From the NCBI GenBank assembly GCA_965153455.1, contig OZ234498.1, forward strand, positions 10,478,001-10,542,000: DNA of 64,000 nucleotides. The letters are read 5' to 3'. A program made the translations under genes and the position numbers. The notes under the pieces are model-generated. The model was not told the DNA's origin. It saw only the letters and a program-made list of their open reading frames with translations, and searched no databases. Each line of letters starts with the position of its first letter. Position 1 is the first letter of the stretch. The DNA comes from Sphagnum compactum. Its lineage: Eukaryota > Bryophyta > Sphagnopsida > Sphagnales. Positions 49,062 through 61,400 of the stretch are shown here, one piece after another.

Positions 49062-51678
49062 CATATATATTAGTATCTAGATTAATAATCAATAATACAT
49101 AAATAGGTGCATTAAAAGTATGAAAAAACAATTGGTTTTTTGAAGGTGACAATAAAAGAAATTCAACTTTAAAGGTAATATCACAAACTTGCAATATCAT
49201 GAGATTTCAATAAAATCCATGCAAAAATCATAAAACAATATGTTTATGCAAAATCTGTGAGCTTCAAAGTGTAAAAATGGCATGAAACATATATATATTA
49301 CTTCTATATAAATGACGTGTCTTTTCTACTTATGATATTTTGATATGAAGTATGTACGATTTACATTTTAATTAAAATTTGTGTAATTATTGTGATGTAG
49401 TTTTGCATAAAATTATGCAAATTTTGTGGATTAAACATTCACATATGTCATTAAAAAAATGTCTCATTTGTTTGAAATTTAAGATATTAAATATGTACAA
49501 ATATCAATCATATTAACCATAACATAGAATTCATGCAATTTTTGTACAAACATATGAAAATTAGATTTTGCATGAACCTATGAAGCCTAATAAGTTTGTG
49601 ATGTAAATTCAAAATAAAATAGGATATCCCAAATTACCTACCTAACCTAGGCTTACCTACCTGTCTACTTAGGTTTAATTACCTACCTAAGTGCCATATG
49701 TTATGAAACACAATGCCAAAATCCCCAATCCATGACTACATCCATGATTGGGTAACTAGTTGTTTAAAACATCCATAACTACATGACTATGTAATTGAAT
49801 AGGACACATCATATTTTAATGCCTTTTGCAACTATAATCATGAGGGACAATGTCTTTAACAACTATGGTTTTTATTACTATAGTCATGAAAGACATTAAA
49901 AATATATATATTCTTAGCCTACTAGCCTAAGTTAAGTAAGCCTAAGGTTTTTTAGGTTGAAAACTTAACCTAAATGTTAAAAATGTAGGCCTTAACCTAT
50001 TTAGGAATGTAGATTAACCTAGTGAAGTAGTTAGGCTAGGTTAGGTACTTAGGTTAAAATAGCAAGTTAGTTTAAGTTAACAACCTAACTTAACCTAGTT
50101 AACTTTATAAAACTAAATTGCAAGTGTGAATTCCTCACCTCCACCTTAAGGGATAAAGTCCTTAACCATTACACCATGTTTTTTTACATGATAAAAATAA
50201 TCATCATATTATCATAAACAATTTTTTTCTAACGTACTTAAGAAATTTAACTAGCTAGGGGTGAAAACACACTAGGGGGGGCCAAAAATGGTGTCACATT
50301 GTATTGTTTTCCAAGAGTGTCCATGTTTGAACTCAACCATGGTAATATTAGAGCATATTTTCCAAATTTTTTACATAATATGGTAGATTACAACACAAAG
50401 AATTCAATCACAAAAAAAATTCCTTTTTTCAACTTATATTGCACGATTCCAAAGTATATTTGTGGCAAAAAAATGTATGTCATTGTGTACTAAAAAATGC
50501 AAATATACTCAAAAAATGATTGAAATGATTTTTAATCTTTATGAATTTGTAGTATCTATTAAACATTGTGATTCCATATGATTGGAATAAGTTTGTGAAC
50601 CATCTAAAGAGTTTGATAATTATCATATCATAAATGGGTGTTTTTGGGGGTAATGACCATAAGTATGTGGTAAATTAACATTTTGATAAACTATCACTTT
50701 CAAATGGAAGATGACAAGATATGTGAGGTGGGTCATTTTTTTAAATTTTATTTTGAACATTTTTTGGTTGACTAATTCAAACCCAAATTTAGTGCAATGT
50801 AAAAATAGAAATAGGTTCTATTGTACTATATATACCATAAATATACTAATTATTCCTTGAATTCAAACTTTTAAATTTTATTTTATTTTTTCAAATAATA
50901 TTAGATATACATGTCATGAAAATGCCCAAAAAGGCCCCCCTGTAATGTGTTTTCACTCCTAGCCACCTAGTTAGGGTACCTACTTAGTAGGTACCAAGGT
51001 AGTAGTAAATATCTATCTAAGGTAGGTACCTACAACCTAGTAGTTACATAATAACTACCTAGGTAATAGGTATGTATTGGCTAAGTTAGATATTTGCAAC
51101 CTATTAACTACATACAATAGCTACCTAAGTAGTATTTACCTATTTAATAACTATCTAGATAATAAGTAATAGGTAATACCTAGTAGTTACTACCTCATAG
51201 GCATTTGTTGCATAGGTACCTAGGTAGTTAGGAGGTAGCTAGTAGCTTATAGTACCTAAATATGCTAGTCATGTAGTTGTAATGCAATAGTAATCATGTA
51301 CAATCATAATGTAAACACAATGTAATCACAAAGATGACTAAAGGTATATGGTTATAGACATAATTACATTATTAAATTAGGACATAGTTGCAAAATGTCC
51401 TAATTATGAAATACACGTTTTGGTGTTGTGAAATAATTGGACAAAACCATGGACATGTGTCATAATACAATAGGGTTCATTTGAATTACATGTAATTATT
51501 TTTCATATATGCAATTATTTCAAACCTTGAACATGATGGATGAAAATGTATAATGATATCGTATATACATGTCAAGTAAGAAATGTTGTATGCAATTATA
51601 AGTCACATGTGACTTGTTTTAAGCAATTATGGTTATTTTCAATTGCATGTATTGTTTGCAACTAATTTTTTTCTAGTG
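48732..51678. mobile_element. CACTA-like non-autonomous DNA element nested in Ty3/gypsy
   Basis: The left end reads CACTAGAAAAAATCATG and the right end, in reverse, CACTAGAAAAAAATTAG. Subterminal copies of motifs around TGCAA(T/C)TA face inward. The flanks are TGG and TGA, a near match to the 3-bp target duplication of CACTA elements. The 2,947-bp interior has no transposase; it holds the MITE at 49180 and self-similar TACCTA/TAGGTA runs (about 49630-50110 and 50960-51250). The gypsy integrase frame resumes on either side. Confidence 0.7.
49180..49602. mobile_element. MITE-like element, copy 3
   Basis: A 423-bp unit ending ATCACAAACTT and AAGTTTGTGAT, with TATGCAAAATCTGTGAGCTTC inside. It lies within the CACTA-like element, so it inserted later or was carried along. 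Confidence 0.6.
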
Positions 51679-52950
51679 TGATCACATAATTTCAAGGCTA
51701 TTGGTTCAATATCCCATTCACCCTTTTAATTTGGTTATTGATTTGTGGATGGAAAACCATGTTGAACTTCAAATTAATTTCCACTTTCTTCATAAGATTG
51801 TCCAAATTTTTTACCGTGGGCTTTCCATCGTAATCATTTACTATGACCTCTAGCATATTGTGTTTAACCCACATGTCAAAAAATAGCCTTGCCATTTTTG
51901 TTGTTTTGGTTGGTCGGAACTTGGTCAATTTGGAAAACTTAACAATCACCACAAAGATGGTGTCCTTTCCTTACCACTCTCGAAGGCATGCCATAAAGTC
52001 CATGAAACATTTTCGCATGGACTTGTCATAATAGGTAAAGGTTTGGACCCAAACTTCTTATGTACTAACTTGGTCCTTTGCCACTTCACATATGTGCATG
52101 CATAATGTTTTACATTTTTTTTCATTTCAAGTTAATAAAAGCTTTTACTTGAAGTCCCCCTTGTGGTGTTTTCACCACATTGTCTTACCATTGGCAGACC
52201 ATGCACATATTGCATGAATTTTATGTGCAACTAAACAGTCAACTACTTCTGCTTAAATGACCCATCTTGCAAAATGATGATACCTTTCACTTTCCTTTTG
52301 TTACACAACTCCATAAAATAATCTTGCACAAGGTAGTCCTTCACACACCCCTCTCTTATCTTGCATTCAAGAACATTTTCACCCACAAACATGGCACAAA
52401 AGATTTGGGTGGTCCCCCAAAGTATTTCCCCTAATACTTTTCTTTGCAGCACAATGTGTCAAACATCAAATTATCCTTATTCAACTAATGGATCAACTCT
52501 ATCTATTAATGCCAAAGTTTCATGCCAATGTAATCGTTTTCTAATGGACCTTGGCTACATGTCAAAGTACATCAAAGACACATTGTCCATGAAAACTTTA
52601 GTCTTTTGTAATGGTCCAAATAATGTTGTAAAATCTTATAGCCTTTAATTATGGCAAACAATTAGTTTTCATGAGTTGGCCATTTTAGTTGAGCTTCCAT
52701 TAACATTTTGCTTTGAAAGGTGATAAGATGCCCATGCCATGCATCGATATGCCTCCAATTGCAAACCCATTTACATTAATGTGCACTTTGAACAACTTGG
52801 AAAATTTTGATAACCTCAATTCATGTGTTATTGAAAGTTTTTCCTTTAACTCATTGAATGCCTTTTCATGTTTGTTTTACCATTCAAATGAATTATTAAG
52901 AAAAAAGAAGCCACCATTAGAAGAAATTCTTAAATCTATGATTCCAACAT
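51679..52950 (-). mobile_element. Ty3/gypsy chromovirus, RNase H and integrase core
   Basis: Reading on the minus strand from 52950: FEW...KHEKAFNELKEKLS and FKVHINVNGFAIGG are the RT/RNase H junction. Near 52030-51700 the integrase core reads MDFMACL, VVIVKFSKLTKFRPTKTTKM, EVIVNDYDGKPT and FHPQINNQIKRVN. Two of the three catalytic acidic residues can be seen in MDFM and VNDYDG. Stops break it in several places. The polyprotein is interrupted just after the integrase core by the CACTA-like element. Confidence 0.75.
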
Positions 52951-55900
52951 GATTGATTATATAGTCATATTAGACATTATATGATTAAAAGCCCTTAGTT
53001 GTAATGGACAAGTAGCAAAGGACAAGCAGTCATTTAATGTTTGACGTGGCACTTTTCATCGTATAGCATTAACGACAAGTCATAGAGGACTAACCAAATA
53101 TAATGTTGAAGTGTGATATAATGAGCATGTAAAAACAATTTATATCATCAAATGAAGTGGTGGTTAAATATTAAAGGCTTTGGGTTTTGGCAAAGGAGGT
53201 GAGGGTTTAAACTTCACTTTGGATATGTTGTGTTCATGACAACTTATCACATGATCACAAAACTTGAAAAAGAAACAAATTTTTTTAATATTGGAGTAAT
53301 GGGCCCAATGTGCTTTTGGATTCATCCATAGTTCAATTTGGAAACATAAATATAAATATATAAATACATATATAGATATTAAATTATTTATACAATAATT
53401 TACTAATAATTAAAAAAATTATATTGCCATGTCAAGTAGTAGTTTTAGCCATTTTAGTCATTTCGAACAATCATTTCAATAAAAAAATCAAATGTTTGGC
53501 ATAAACAAGAACATTTTTGTTCATTATCCATTGTGACTAAAATTTGTCATAAAAACCAACATAAAAACCATGAGTTCTATGTAATAATGTATGTGTAATA
53601 AATAAAACTTTTATCAATTTTGACTTCTTTTACTTTTTATATCATCAACTTGAATATTTCTTCAAGTTGGGGAATGAATGGTGCACATTGATAAGGAAGA
53701 ACGACATTCAAATTTAAAAATTCTTTATTTATCTATTTCTTTGTAATTTTTTTATGTACATAAAAGGACAAGCTCATAACGTAATGGAATGAGTCAAAAT
53801 TCATGGAGGAGCAAGATTATTAGAAATAAACATAATCTCAAAAAAAAATGCAATTCAAATAAATATAACACATGAATTTTTCTATCAAAGTAAACAAGGT
53901 GTAGTGTTACATTGCATTTGACAATTGCTTTGGTTCCTTTTATAGTGATTACACCCAAGCCTGTATGTGGTGTCCATGTTGGTGGTCTACAAATAAGCAA
54001 AATGTGCATGTTGTCTAGCTTTGTGCTTTTGAATTGTATTGTTGGTGCTCAATGTAAACTAACATGCATTGTAGGGCACTTGGAACTTGTTTATAAATGC
54101 ATGTAGAAATAAATTGGAAAGTGGCATGGAGGTGATGACAACTTTAGGATAGTCATGGTTCTATGAGGAGATGAGAAAATGAGATTTAGTGAGGTCCTAC
54201 AAGAGTGAAGGAAAACCATATATATTATGTGCATGTATTGTTGGTTGTTTTTGTTCAAGATTCTTATGCTGACCATGGGAGATATTGTTTGAATACATGG
54301 TATGATCATGGCTAAAAGCAACTTTGTACAATTGATTATTAAATGTAGTGATTGATGTAAAAAATTCAAATGTTTAAGTTATGGGTCATATTTGGTATTA
54401 AAATTGATATATTTCAGTTTCAAAAATTGCATGAAAAATGCAAAAATTGACATTATAAACCAACACAAGAAGGCCACCTGTCCAATGCAGTCCTTGAAAC
54501 AACTTAGACCTTGCCACCTGTGGCTCCTTTTAATGTGACTAGACCTTTAATAGTTTGTGAGTGGATGCGGGTTTGGTCATCAAACTAATGCTCAAAGGCA
54601 GTTTATGCAAGTCTTGTGAATTAGGGCAGTCCTTAGAAGTTTGTCATGATCAATTGTTTGAGAACATCAAATTGTGGGTCTGTGGAATGTTCATGCATTA
54701 TATGTTTGTGAATCAATGTTTGGCTTTGTCAGTTGTTGTGTTTGGGCTAAGTGCAATGTGTGCATATGTTCAGAGTTTCAAGTATCTACTTTAAATCTAC
54801 TTTATGCTGAGTTATTGCACTGAAATCGGTGGTGAGTTAGAGAATCGTAGTATTTTGGTGTGAGTGATCAATTCTGGGTGGGTTGAGAGGAAATCTAGAG
54901 GTGATATAAATGGAGAGTCTAGTCCATTGCCCCTTCCGTATACGCATGTAAGGTTTTGACTTGCATATTAGGAGCACTGTGGGAAGTCCAATTTGCTGAA
55001 CCAAGACTTTCTTGTAAGATGGAAAAATGCTCACTTGTCAGCAACTTATGGTTCCATGTGTCACTAAACTCTTTGTGCATAATCCAATCGTGTTTATCTC
55101 TGTATTAAGAACTAATACTCCCCTGATTTTTAGTTACACCTTGACTCAGTTGTGGAAGAACCCCAACTAAGGTGATTGTTGAGTTTCACCTCGGTAACCT
55201 ATACTATAAAGGACAAGGCTTGTAGGTAGGTATGATAATACATGGCTACCAGATAACCATATGCATGTAGATGGTTATGTATGCATTATAGATAAGGGCT
55301 ACTGGGTTGTTCGTAGGTCGGTAGTAAAGACAGATTCTGATCTCTATATAGGGCAAAAGTGGACCAAACTTCACTGGTGCACCATGAGAGATGGATGGTG
55401 GGTGGACAAGAAACATTTCTTCATTGTATTCCTATCCCATATCTAACCAGGGTGCCTGTATGCTGGATATAGAGGTTTTCTATCAATAATTGAACAAATT
55501 TTCTTGTATTATATATGGTAGGACACAAGTATTGCTTCAAATCACATTGTCAGTAGGCTATTGAATGTAAAGCTCTTTGCAACTGATCACCTATTGGGAA
55601 ATCAAATTCTTAATGACATCTTTCCATTATTTTTTTTCCAGCTATTGTTCTCACAATCAGCCCCTCAGCTCACTTGGTCGAACATTGACCAAATGCAGGA
55701 GCTCTGGGAGCTGCCATTCAAACCGTGACTCTTCACGAAATGACATTTGTTTTATTTCCCAATGGGAACATGTTCTCATAGTTCTAACATTGAATAATTA
55801 CATATTTTCAGTACGGTTGCAGCTCTCCAATGGGATGCACTTGTACAAGCAGCAAGAAACAAGGCCATATATTTCAGTGGCTTTCCATAAGGCTGCTGTG

Positions 55901-55959
55901 ATCAGAGCTCAGCATGTACATCTGATCACAACAGCCTCATGGAAAGAGACCCTAATTGG

Positions 55960-56298
55960 GGTAGTTACATACGAACGAGTGGGATTTTGTTAATAATCAC
56001 TGGTTTCGATTTTTCATATATTTCAGAATCAGAAAATCACATGTTCCGGGTATTTGAAAAAGTCAGAATCAAAGAACCGTCAGTTCAAGTTATTTCAAAA
56101 ACCTTAAAAAACCGCAGGGCTTCAGGAAAGAACCAGCGGTTGTCAGGGCAGTTATTTTTCTTTTTCAAAAAAATTGTGAACTGTGGTTATTTATCAGAAT
56201 TGGGGATTCAATTTTTGGAGAACAATGGTAGTGAATCTTAAGAACCACCCTGATACCCACCAGGGGTCTGTTGCAGTTTCTAATACCCGCCCAACACT
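55960..56298 (-). repeat. dispersed repeat, copy B
   Basis: In reverse orientation it begins GTGTTGGGCGGGTATTAGAA and contains AGGGTGGTTCTTAAG, AAATAACCACAGTTC and CGGTTCTTTGATTCTGA, matching copy A at 45.43 kb. Confidence 0.5.
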
Positions 56299-56629
56299 GG
56301 TAGGAACTAGCAGCTGGAACCCCTTGTGAGAGCATGTGAATGCAGAGCCTGAATATCTCTGATGTTTCTCTGCATGCCATTTTATTCTAGAAAACAAACA
56401 ATCGCTACGTCCAGAAAGAACAATCCCTGTATATCCAGATATGCTGCCAGGGTTCAATGATCCTTCAAAAAGAGCAATAGTATCCTCTGGATCTTGCTGT
56501 ATGAATTGATGTTGTTTGTAACAACTGAGAATAGTGTGGGCATCCTGCACAAGCTCTGTACTCTGGTGCCTGTTCATGTGGGGATTTGTTTTAGGATTTG
56601 GGATGTTCCCTCTGTTTGAACCCTAAATT

Positions 56630-56670
56630 GCTGCTGCTGCTGCTGCTGCTCCTCCTCCTCCTCCTCCTCT
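56630..56670. repeat. CTG/CTC trinucleotide tract
   Basis: Seven CTG units run into seven CTC-type units. Confidence 0.9.
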
Positions 56671-58139
56671 TGTGCATGAACAGAAACGATGTTGATTTCA
56701 GTGGGGTCCTTAAGGTGTTTTATTGGGAAGACTCCATAGTAGGTACTGCAAAATTTGTTGGTGTGATATGGGTCCTGACTTTTTGATCAGTTTCTGACAC
56801 TGGCTTTCTGGAAATCCTACCTGCATATCAGTTCTTTGTGCAGCCAGCATGAGCTGTTAAGGAACGGCAATCTAAGTAGTCTATGGCTCTGTGTCATCAA
56901 CGATAGATGCTTCACTGATACAATTTTAAATCATTTGACTCTCAAAGGAACAAAGCCATTTTAAAGTATAGCTGGTACAAAGGTTAAATGTGAAATTTCA
57001 TAGATTTCATTGCAAAAATCATTATTAAAAAACCCGTTAGATATTACTGCCTTTTAAATGTTGAGCTCCATCCACATAGTTCAGGATCAATCTGATCAGG
57101 ACAAGGTATATGGTGATCTAGCAAATTAGTTCCAGTTTAGAAAATGTCCACTCTGACACAGGCAAGGAAACACCACCACAATGAGAAATATTGAGTCCCA
57201 GGTTTGGGGCTCTCAAAACAGCAGAAACCAGCAAAATTGTGTGCACAAATTCATTGTCCTCATGTTTTTTATTTTTAAACTAGGGTATTGAAGCCTCATC
57301 AACTTCCCCTTCTTAACTGAAATTAAAGATATAGGCTATACTTATCAATTATGGTACTAGTGTCTTCCCTGAGATGAGGGTGCAGTAAGAAGAAAAGCAA
57401 GGTCTTGGTGAATGACGACATCAATGTAACACCCTTCAGGAAAAAAAAGGCACAGTTTAGATGAGTGTTTTTATTTCCTTAGTTTTCTAGTGTAGCATCA
57501 TTTAGCCATCATCCCAAAAAAGATTTAGCAATAATTGACTACTCATTTACACACAAAAAAATCCATATTCTTGAAACAAGGGAAAATAAAATTTACCTTC
57601 ATCACAAAAACTGTGTTGCAATAAAGTTACCCGTAAAGTCACCCTCTCTTTCACCCCCTATCCCCTCTTTGAGTGGTATCCGCAAAGTAAGGAAATTTTA
57701 TTAAATCTTAGTATGAAATGCTGAAACTCAGCTTTTAATGCACAAGGTCCAAGAGTAAATACAGTAGTTGTGCAGGTAGGAGCAGTGAAGCGCTCGGGGA
57801 AAAGGAGAGAGGGGATGAAACTCAGTTTACCACCAAAATTGGTGGGAAAACTAGTTTGGGTCCCAGTTATTCCGTTTTGTAAAATTTCATTCCCAGTCAA
57901 GCATTTGATGCCCTATTATGCCGAAACTGGCCGTTCTCGCCCCCTAATCGCTTGATTTTACGGATAACTTTAATGTGGCAAAGTTTTCTTGAATTTTTTT
58001 CTTTGAAAATTTGACTATTTTTTTAGTTTTTTATTTTCAAAAACAGGGAATTTGTGACAAAATATTCGTTTTCTTAACTTTTTTTTTTTGGTGCAATTTT
58101 TTTAAAATATTGGCCACAATTTATTGAAATAAAATCACC

Positions 58140-58492
58140 GGTCTAGACCAGTGTTGGCCAGTTATTTCTTTTTTAATAACCGTCTGGTAGGCTATTCGTT
58201 GATTTTTTTTAAGGATCACACAAGTTATCAATATAAAAAACTGGGTGTCAGGTAGGTTATCAAATAACCGGATAATAACCGTAGGTTAACCTGCTGGTTA
58301 AACACAACTTATAAAAGTTTTTAAAAATATAAAGATAATTTTTTTTTAAAATTATTTTCAATTTTTTTGGTATTAATATTTAAAGATTGATAACCTACCT
58401 GAATGATAATCAGGTCATATCCAGCTAGGTTATTAATAACCAGCTTGTTGACTGAGTCAAAACTCAATAACCAGCCAACAATGGTCTAGACC
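58140..58492. mobile_element. 353-bp MITE with GGTCTAGACC ends
   Basis: Both ends are the palindrome GGTCTAGACC, followed inward by AGTGTTGGCCAGTTATT on the left and, in reverse, ATTGTTGGCTGGTTATTGAG on the right. The interior is rich in AATAACC/GGTTATT units facing each other and has no coding capacity. Confidence 0.8.
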
Positions 58493-61400
58493 TTGTCTGG
58501 GATGCAGCTGTGCATTCTAATAAAAATCTTCATGTGTTATTATAAAGTCCATAAAGAGCTAATTACATATATATTAATCCTAGGTCAAAATAGTTTGCAA
58601 AGGTTTCAAGCTCCCAACTTGATATCAAATTGCAGTCCTGATTGATCACCACGTTGCTTAGAAACTTTAGAAAATTTGTACCTATAATAAGTTTCATGTG
58701 AATTTGAATTTTGCAAAGCTTCATGAGATGTTTCAATATCAATCAAGATCTCTGTTGACAAAGCTTATATGAAATCTTTATAAAATCTAGTAAATTAAAG
58801 CTTCAATCAACCTCGGGATCAGCGTAAGACAACAAGGATGTGGCAAGAGGTGCAATCCGGATCGGGTCTAATGCTCATTTGTTGCTGATGCAGGAGTAGC
58901 ACATGAGCACAAGGATGTTGCAGCAGGAGCTAGCTAGCAATCAATCTCCAAGATCTAATGCTCAATTTGCTGCCCATTTGCTGATGCAGAGCAGCACAAA
59001 TGATCAAGGAGTGAAAAAGTTCATGACAAATAAAGTTTTTGCCTGAAGAAAGCGTCGTTCTAACTCTATCTGCTGCAATTTAGTTGCAGTTCCTTGTCTA
59101 CATATTGCAGCTCCTGAAATCCAACGTACAGAACTGCAGCTAGTCATGAATGGTTGGGTACGTGCTGCATGACGCCAGTTTTCGCTCAACGCCTTACTGA
59201 TCTCACTAGGCTTAATCCTGAAGTATCTAGTATCTAGCTATTGATCTTGGCTCCTGTGCTGGTATATAATTCATGACAGGAGTAGTGTACCCGACCTCTG
59301 CATAATCTTGTACTCTCTAAAAGCTCTAGTGCTTTCTTTATAACCCCTTCCTTACAGCTTCGTGCTTTCTTTTGTTTTGCAGTAGCTTTACCTGGCTTAA
59401 AACGTCGAGCTGGTGATGGAGCAGTAGCGCAATTGCTGATCTTTGGCCTCGCTAGCTAGCTAGCTATCTAGCTTTGGATCCGCTGCCTGGCGCAGGATAA
59501 AATTAGAAGGTTCCTCAGCAGTGGCCCTGAACCAATATATAAACTAGTCGAATGCATAGCTATCATATTGCACGATGGAACATCGAAGTTTACATGCCAC
59601 ACATGAGCTTCTTTTCAACATTTTTTATATGTACTCATGCAGTTTGACGTTATGTACTTATTGCGTCCATGACGTTGTCGTAATAGTTGAAGTCTAGTAC
59701 TAAAACTGATAATCTCTAGCATAAGTCCTTAGTCGGGTGGACCCTAACTGATCCCCCTTACACAATTATATCGGCCTCGATGCAAGCTTCCTTATAAGCT
59801 GCAATATTATAAGCACGCTGGATTCCCTGATCAGCACGTCACTTATACTGCAGGTAAGTAACAAGTCCACGGCATGCAACAAACCGGATCCTTTCGAGCG
59901 GATGCACGGAGTAGCTAGCGCTAGCTGCAGATTTCAAATATTTGTCGGAATATAATCTTCTGCTAGTCGAGACTTTTGTGGACAAAGTCTGGCTACTGAT
60001 TTCCAGACTTGGTCGTTAATGTATTCTAGGTTTACAATATTATTTTAAGCTGTACTGACATATGAACAATTGGGAATATTTTCTGAGGAGCTTCCGATCA
60101 TCATGATTAACGTGCCACTAGTACTACGAGAACTAGAGAGGACGAATCTCGCACTCATCTGGTCGCTCCCACAAGTTTTTTGTCTGCAAGCTTTTTTGCC
60201 GGGGCTGCATCGACTGGACCCCATTTCGAGGTCTATATGATGCACAGTATGTACTTTCACATGAGGAAAATTATCTGGTCTGATTTTCAAAACTGGAATT
60301 TATGTTTTGAGGAAACAGAAGGAACAGGATTCTAGTCCCATTTATGTGTGGAACCGGAACTGTTCTAATTTGTTTTACAACCCGAATCAGATGTTCTTCA
60401 TAAAAGTAAAGGACTGTCCAATAGTACTTGTAGAAACCTGGCATCGGTACTGGTACAAGGCATGTATATATCTGGGTGTTACCTCAGGTTCTATACCAGG
60501 ATGGTAGTGGTATAAAGTGTAAAGGCTCGTATTGCCTCACACGCCATAGCCATGGCATCTTGAATTTTAGTCAATAGCAGTACTCAAACAAATGTTGTAT
60601 ACCCAGGTTGTGGTCTACATTCTGGTCCAACACTGGTTTGAAGTTTGAACTTGCCATGAAGAGGTAGAGCCATTATGTGACACGGGCCTTTTGTTTTTAA
60701 CCTGGCTACAGAGAGGGGTTACAGTATTAGTGTAGAAAATGTACACAAATAAAGAGGGTTTGTGGAATAGGCTTGTGCCTAGTTCTGAGAAAAAAGCCTA
60801 CAAGGGCAGTAAGATTGTTTGAATGGGCCCCTTCAATTGTTTTGAGGAGTTCTCTTCAGTAAACTGGCACTTAAATGTTGTAATAGCTAGTGTTTTTATT
60901 TATGGGTCAATGAGCTAAATGTCAAGTTATGTTGGAATTGATCCCAAATCCTAAATGGATGCACCGTCCCAGCTTCTCTCGACGCCCGAGCTGAACTAAA
61001 GTGACCATTTGTTTCTTTAGAAATATGGTCTCTAGATGACATGATCAGAAACCCTGATGACATGATGAGGAGACACTGAATGTCAGTTTCAGTCAAGTTT
61101 ACTAATTAGCTGTTTGTTGACGGATCTTGCTGCCAGTTTAGAAGAGAGCCAGTTTGCAGTCATGATGTACATGTGATCATGACATGATGAATCTGCAAAA
61201 ACTTTATGCAGGATTAAAAATTTGTTAAAAAAATTGCTGTCTCAAATCTACCAACCACTCAAGCGGTTTGAGAGGTACATAAATCAACTCATGAGGTCGT
61301 GTGCACATCTCATCAATATAAATAATTCTTCTTGGGTGATGGAAGATCTCATTTTTGAGCTCCAAGTGCCAAATCCTGGAGCCCTAGACGCTGAGGTATG

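Larger units (their letters stand above)
52951..58139. other. nuclear DNA without a recognised gene
   Basis: About 5.2 kb, AT-rich. A tRNA-like stretch (GGTGGTTAAATATTAAAGGC ... GAGGGTTTAAACTTC) lies at 53159-53216. Open frames at 54561-54794, 55577-55993 and 56194-56577 have no family I know. A (CTG)n(CTC)n tract is at about 56630-56670. Confidence 0.4.

Noticed and set aside
49905-50110. TTAGG/CCTAA-like runs as telomere repeats
   Set aside because: The units are irregular and face both ways; they are part of the self-similar interior of the CACTA-like element.
55660-55735. Possible tRNA in GCTCACTTGGTCGAAC
   Set aside because: The stems do not pair and no B box is present.
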